From NCBI RefSeq assembly GCF_000265425.1, contig NC_018014.1:3472001-3536000 (forward strand): a DNA stretch of 64,000 bases. Direction: 5' to 3'. The DNA comes from Terriglobus roseus DSM 18391 (GTDB taxonomy: Bacteria; Acidobacteriota; Terriglobia; Terriglobales; Acidobacteriaceae). A program made the translations under genes and the position numbers. The notes beneath the pieces were generated by a model. It had not been told where the DNA came from and made no database searches. It saw only the letters and a program-made list of their open reading frames with translations. The first letter of the stretch is position 1. Each line of letters opens with the position of its first letter. Below are positions 62,144 through 64,000 of the stretch, one piece after another.

Positions 62144-64000
62144 TTAGAAGTTGTAGTGGAGCTGCAGTTGGATGACGCGTGAGGCGCTGCGCGTGTTGGT
62201 GATCTGGCCGAAGTTAACGTCGGTGACGTTGCTGTCCGGGTTACCGTAGCTTGCGATGTTTCCTACATTGAAACCGTCCGCACGGAAGCCGAATGCCTGG
62301 CTCTCGGTAATGTGGAAGTCTTTGAAGACCGACGCGTCGATGCCGAGATAGCCTGGGGCGCGCTCGGATCCTACCGATGCCGTACCAAAGCTGAGGGCGG
62401 CGGCAGGACCATACGCGCAGATACCGTTGTCAGTCCCCGCGCAGGGAGTCGCGGAGGGATCCGTGCCAAACCAGTTATCGACGGTGCGGTTCTTCACCTT
62501 GAGCGTGCGGTAGCGATTGGCGCGCATGCCACCGAAGCTATTGGTGTCGCTGGTATTGCCCGGACCGTTGATGGTGAGGGGAAAGCCGGAGTACGCGACA
62601 ACAGAACCGGAGACAGACCATCCGCCGAGCGCGAGGTCAGCGATGCGGTTGATGGAGCCGCCATAGCTCTGGCCACGCCCAAAGGGCACGGCATACACGA
62701 CCACTGCCGATACGTTGTGCGCGATATCTGAGCCTGCGAGACCATAGTCTGCAGCGCTGTTATAGCCGTCCTCGTAGGCGCCGTTCTGGCCTCTGATATT
62801 GGCAGCGGTGTAGTTACCAGCGCTATTCGTCAATGCTTTGGAGTAGGTGTAGTTGATGGTGTACGTGAGGCCGTGTTCGCCTCGTTCCCGTAGCGTCACC
62901 TGGCCCGCATTGTAGTTAGACATCGCGGCAGACTCTGTAATGAGGAGAGCACCGGTCTGTCCGACCAACGCTGCGAAGGGTGCCGTGGTGGCAGCGGTTA
63001 CGACGCCTCCATTAGCGTTCAGCGCCCTAGCCTGCGCAAGCGTGAGCTGGTTGCCGTTGCGATAGTCGGCAAGGTGCTGGCCGGTCTCGCCAACATAGCT
63101 GACGGCGAGCGACAGCCTGTTGTTGAGCTCGTATTCCGTCGTGAGGTTGAACTGATGGATGTAGGCAGGGCGCATATTCTGCGGCCATGCGCCGAAGCTC
63201 GCGTTGGAGTTGTTGATATCGCTGATGGTGAAACCGTTGGCGGCGTGCAGAGGAGCACCTGGCGAGTAGGGCACGCCATTCGCAGCAGCTACCGGCGTCG
63301 CTGCGTTTGGCTGTGCGAAGGCGAGGAAGGGATTCTGGTAAGTGAGACGCTGGTTGTTCGCATTGCCTTCAAAGAAGCTCGTGGTTCCATAGCCGCCGCG
63401 CAGCACAAAGCGTGGTGTGGCCTGGAATGCGAAGCCGAAGCGCGGCTGTAACTGATTGCGTGCGGGCTGATAGCAGGAGATGTTGTCGCAGACGATGGAA
63501 CCGGCGGGCGCGCCAGCGGGCACAGAGCCGGCGTACTCCACGGTGCCCTTGTTCGGACCGTCGAGCAGCACGTTGGCGGTGCGATTGTGCACTTCGTTCC
63601 AACGCTGGTCATACTCGTAACGAAGACCGATGTTCAGCGTGAGGCGATCGGTGGCCTTCCAGTCATCCTGAAAGAAGCCGGCAGTGCGCCATTGGCGGTT
63701 GCCAACGAGCCCGCTGCCACCGGGGATGGCAATGCTCTCTGAGTTGGCGCGATCGAGTACGAAATCCGCACCGCTGTAGCCGGTGTTGGTGCCATCGCCG
63801 GTGAACTGGCCACCATATGAGAAGCTGCCCAGCGAACCCTGTGCACCACTAAGTGCGTAGTTCTGCTGATAGCGAATGGCCTGCGCGCCGATGGTGAAGA
63901 GGTGCTTGCCATGCTGAATGGTTACGTTGTCTTCATAAAAGAAAGTGTTGTCCCGCAGGATCTGCGGTGCACCCGGCGTACCAAAGCTGCTGAAGTTATC
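62144..64000 (-). CDS. Oar-like TonB-dependent receptor, C-terminal part (cut by window edge)
   Basis: The last 618 residues of a receptor; the frame is open to base 64000, so the N-terminal signal, regulatory-like domain and plug lie outside. The visible part is beta-barrel, with family signatures such as GFFQDDWKATDRLTLNIGLRYEY, LQPRFGFAFQATPRFVLRGGYG and TYTINYTYSKALTNSAG. It ends LQLHYNF, with the terminal Phe needed for outer-membrane assembly. The GTG at 63592 is an internal codon, not the start. It converges with the fucose regulator gene. Its closeness to the fucose locus might suggest a fucosylated glycan ligand, but the opposite orientation makes this weak. Confidence 0.92.
   Translation of the reverse strand, partial: DNFSSFGTPGAPQILRDNTFFYEDNVTIQHGKHLFTIGAQAIRYQQNYALSGAQGSLGSFSYGGQFTGDGTNTGYSGADFVLDRANSESIAIPGGSGLVGNRQWRTAGFFQDDWKATDRLTLNIGLRYEYDQRWNEVHNRTANVLLDGPNKGTVEYAGSVPAGAPAGSIVCDNISCYQPARNQLQPRFGFAFQATPRFVLRGGYGTTSFFEGNANNQRLTYQNPFLAFAQPNAATPVAAANGVPYSPGAPLHAANGFTISDINNSNASFGAWPQNMRPAYIHQFNLTTEYELNNRLSLAVSYVGETGQHLADYRNGNQLTLAQARALNANGGVVTAATTAPFAALVGQTGALLITESAAMSNYNAGQVTLRERGEHGLTYTINYTYSKALTNSAGNYTAANIRGQNGAYEDGYNSAADYGLAGSDIAHNVSAVVVYAVPFGRGQSYGGSINRIADLALGGWSVSGSVVAYSGFPLTINGPGNTSDTNSFGGMRANRYRTLKVKNRTVDNWFGTDPSATPCAGTDNGICAYGPAAALSFGTASVGSERAPGYLGIDASVFKDFHITESQAFGFRADGFNVGNIASYGNPDSNVTDVNFGQITNTRSASRVIQLQLHYNF

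Noticed and set aside
62144..63592. Complete gene starting at the GTG at 63592
   Set aside because: The upstream frame continues to the window edge with clear TonB-receptor barrel sequence (QDDWKATDRLTLNIGLRYEY), so this is an internal codon.
1..64000. Mobile elements, CRISPR arrays, tRNA or rRNA genes
   Set aside because: No transposase, integrase, regularly spaced repeats, CCA-ended cloverleaf or rRNA-like sequence was noticed. The repeated calcium-loop codons in the CRTAC1 genes are protein repeats, not DNA repeat elements.

Overview
The window looks like chromosomal DNA of an acidobacterium, most likely of the class Terriglobia (Terriglobus/Granulicella/Edaphobacter-like). This is inferred from five Oar-type TonB-dependent receptors of about 1000-1270 aa without SusD partners, three CRTAC1/ASPIC-UnbV proteins, exported TPR proteins, a membrane-bound ToxR-like regulator, many Tat signals and G+C-rich coding sequence. 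No tRNA, rRNA, CRISPR array, transposase or phage gene was seen. About 40 genes cover nearly all of the window, and only one gap exceeds 300 bp.

Regions. 1-5 kb: the N-terminal part of a TonB receptor, an exported FAD oxidoreductase, a membrane one-component regulator, and divergently an SGNH hydrolase whose motif order is circularly permuted. 5-8.5 kb: a GH36 alpha-galactosidase and DNA polymerase IV. 8.5-21 kb: two receptor/phosphoesterase pairs (receptor plus phospholipase C, receptor plus nucleotide pyrophosphatase-like enzyme) flanking htpG. 21-26.4 kb: a GntR/UTRA regulator overlapping a PfkB sugar kinase, then an exported sugar-oxidation set (TIM-barrel isomerase, gluconate-2-dehydrogenase-type subunit 3, GMC flavoenzyme with a Cys-rich motif). 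26.5-47 kb: an accessory block of multihaem cytochrome-TPR, lipoprotein cytochrome c, three CRTAC1 proteins (one a 1286-residue fusion to a cysteine-less thioredoxin-like domain and TPRs), two paralogous TPR proteins, an alkaline-phosphatase-superfamily protein, an unrecognised 401-residue protein and another receptor. 47-51.5 kb: a Reg_prop hybrid-type sensor kinase, its NarL-type regulator and a small exported protein. 51.6-62 kb: a non-phosphorylating L-fucose operon. 62-64 kb: the C-terminal part of a fifth receptor.

How the genes work together. GH95 fucosidase and GH36 galactosidase would release fucose and galactose from plant-type glycans. FucP imports fucose; L-fucose dehydrogenase, fuconolactonase, fuconate dehydratase and 2-keto-3-deoxyfuconate dehydrogenase oxidise it. 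The operon reads leftward from a perfect 20-bp LacI-type palindrome shared with the divergent LacI regulator. The usual last enzyme (diketo-deoxyfuconate hydrolase) is absent, while a Zn-dependent dehydrogenase of unknown step is present. The most unusual single gene is the permuted SGNH hydrolase. The most system-like undescribed content is the CRTAC1/TPR/cytochrome/receptor block.
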